Assembly (NCBI GenBank): GCA_030426875.1
Contig: JAUHXI010000099.1
Coordinates: forward strand, 1-5,768
DNA: 5,768 bases
Reading direction: 5' to 3'
Origin: a bacterium
Lineage (GTDB): Bacteria > Patescibacteriota > Gracilibacteria > UM-FILTER-43-11
A program made the position numbers and the translations under genes. This document shows, piece by piece, positions 5,047-5,768 of this stretch (positions are counted from its first letter, which is position 1; every line of letters begins with the position of its first letter). Under the pieces are notes generated by a model that ran no database searches, was not told where the DNA came from, and worked only from the letters and a program-made list of their open reading frames with translations.

Positions 5047-5768
5047 ATGAACTACGCCCGTGTCGCCATCATCAAAAAACCAGGCGCGTTCGACGCAGCC
5101 CTCACCTACAAAATCCCAAAACTGCTGCAGAAAATTCTGGAGTCTGGTCATTTAGTGATGGTGCCCCTAAGAGGTGTGTCCACTCGAGGTATAGTGGTTT
5201 CAACGACTTCTGAGTTGGCTAATAATGACACCAAGGAGGTTGATTTAAAAGAAGTCGAAAGCCTTTTAAACATTGGTGAGGATGATTTTTTCTCCACCCC
5301 CCTCTTAAATCCCACCCACCTTGAATTGGCTCAAGAGATGGCGAGCTATTACCATTATTCGCCATTGCGTTGCCTCAAGTTGATGTTGCCCAAGCATTTG
5401 TGGAAGGGGACCGGCAAGCGGATTCTAAAGACATTCATCGATCAGAATGAGCCCATTCCTGAGTCCATAAGTTTTCCTTTAAAGCCTCTGAAACACGAGC
5501 TGAATGCTGAGCAGAAACAGGCTTTGGAGTTGATTCAAGGTTCTGATAAACCTGCCCTACTACAGGGCGTGACAGGGTCAGGCAAGACCGAAATTTATCT
5601 TCATTTGATGCTGGAGGCCGTCCAATCCGGCAAGCAGGCTATTTTTTTACTGCCCGAAATCGGGCTCACTCCCCAAATGATTGATTATTTTTCCGCCTAT
5701 TTTGGGGATAAAATAGCTCTTTTTCACTCCAAATTATCCGATGGAGAACGGCTTAGAGAATGGCTCCG
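5047..5768 (+). CDS. priA: Primosomal protein N' (PriA), replication-restart helicase, N-terminal 240 residues
   Basis: The frame is open from ATG 5047 to the window edge, giving 240 residues of a protein normally about 700-800 long. PriA is a superfamily-2 3'-5' DNA helicase that recognises stalled forks and D-loops and reloads the replicative helicase. The N-terminal 3' DNA-binding domain is visible as ARVAIIKKPGAFDAALTYKIP (about 4-24) and VPLRGVSTRGIVV (about 39-51). A winged-helix-like segment around 88-116 (LAQEMASYYHYSPLRCL, then LP) follows. The helicase core begins near 150 with Walker A GVTGSGKTE, whose Lys is residue 180, then LLPEIGLTPQM at 201-211 and LFHSKLSDGER near 226-236, all close to the family pattern. 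The DEAH-type Walker B, zinc-binding cysteines and C-terminal lobe lie beyond the window. The start is set by an in-frame TGA at 5026-5028; GGAG at 5042-5045 is too close to the ATG to act as a normal ribosome site, and AAGGTG at 5028-5033 is rather far. Confidence 0.95.
   Translation, partial: MNYARVAIIKKPGAFDAALTYKIPKLLQKILESGHLVMVPLRGVSTRGIVVSTTSELANNDTKEVDLKEVESLLNIGEDDFFSTPLLNPTHLELAQEMASYYHYSPLRCLKLMLPKHLWKGTGKRILKTFIDQNEPIPESISFPLKPLKHELNAEQKQALELIQGSDKPALLQGVTGSGKTEIYLHLMLEAVQSGKQAIFLLPEIGLTPQMIDYFSAYFGDKIALFHSKLSDGERLREWL

Noticed and set aside
1231..5151. Reverse-strand open frames at 1231-1419, 3401-3583, 4425-4664, 4686-4952 and 4939-5151, and a + strand frame at 32-220
   Set aside because: All lie wholly or mostly inside better supported genes in another frame and show no domain, start signal or credible composition.
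1..5768. TGA recoded as glycine, as in Gracilibacteria and Absconditabacteria
   Set aside because: None of the five complete genes ends in TGA, which first suggested it, but no in-frame TGA is used within any gene either, and the PriA start is sensibly bounded by a TGA at 5026-5028. Five stops are too few to infer recoding.
1..5768. CRISPR array, tRNA, rRNA, transposase, phage or defence genes
   Set aside because: No regularly spaced repeats, cloverleaf, conserved rRNA stretches or relevant protein motifs were seen on either strand.

Overview
The window looks like a piece of a bacterial chromosome from the Candidate Phyla Radiation (Patescibacteria), possibly near Peregrinibacteria or Gracilibacteria. 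That placement is an inference. It rests on the large secreted protein, whose C-terminal region resembles the beta-helix-like surface proteins common in that group, on the degenerate Lgt-like neighbour, and on small membrane proteins with zinc ribbons or Lys-rich tails. Base composition is moderate (roughly mid-40s % GC by eye). All six genes lie on the + strand. The five complete ones stop at TAA (four) or TAG (one), and no in-frame TGA occurs in about 1,800 codons. None of the five visible start codons has a well-placed strong Shine-Dalgarno sequence.

Layout. 1-2016: the 3' part of a large predicted surface protein; its start is outside the window. 2020-2811: a seven-helix membrane protein of the prolipoprotein diacylglyceryl transferase (Lgt) fold, only 3 bases downstream and so presumably co-transcribed. 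2812-3026: a 215-base gap holding a pyrimidine-rich tract, a short tandem direct repeat, a bulged hairpin and a perfect 8+8 inverted repeat; this is the most likely transcription boundary in the window. 3027-3578: a two-helix membrane protein with two CxxC-pair zinc-ribbon modules and a Lys-rich tail. 3629-4030: a three-helix basic membrane protein of unknown function. 4054-4980: a full-length CorA-type divalent cation channel. 4981-5046: a short gap filled mainly by a 12-bp hairpin that resembles a dispersed palindromic repeat. 5047-5768: the first 240 residues of PriA, the replication-restart helicase, cut by the window edge.

How the genes may work together. The first two genes form a tight pair concerned with the cell surface: an exported protein and an Lgt-fold membrane protein that lacks several residues needed for lipoprotein acylation. 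The next three genes are closely spaced (50 and 23 bases) and all encode inner-membrane proteins, so they could be one transcription unit for envelope or ion homeostasis, though no shared pathway is evident. PriA is a housekeeping gene, probably an unrelated neighbour. I see no CRISPR array, tRNA, rRNA, transposase, phage gene or recognisable defence system. The most unusual items are the Lgt-like protein with altered active-site positions, the structured 2812-3026 gap and the zinc-ribbon membrane protein.
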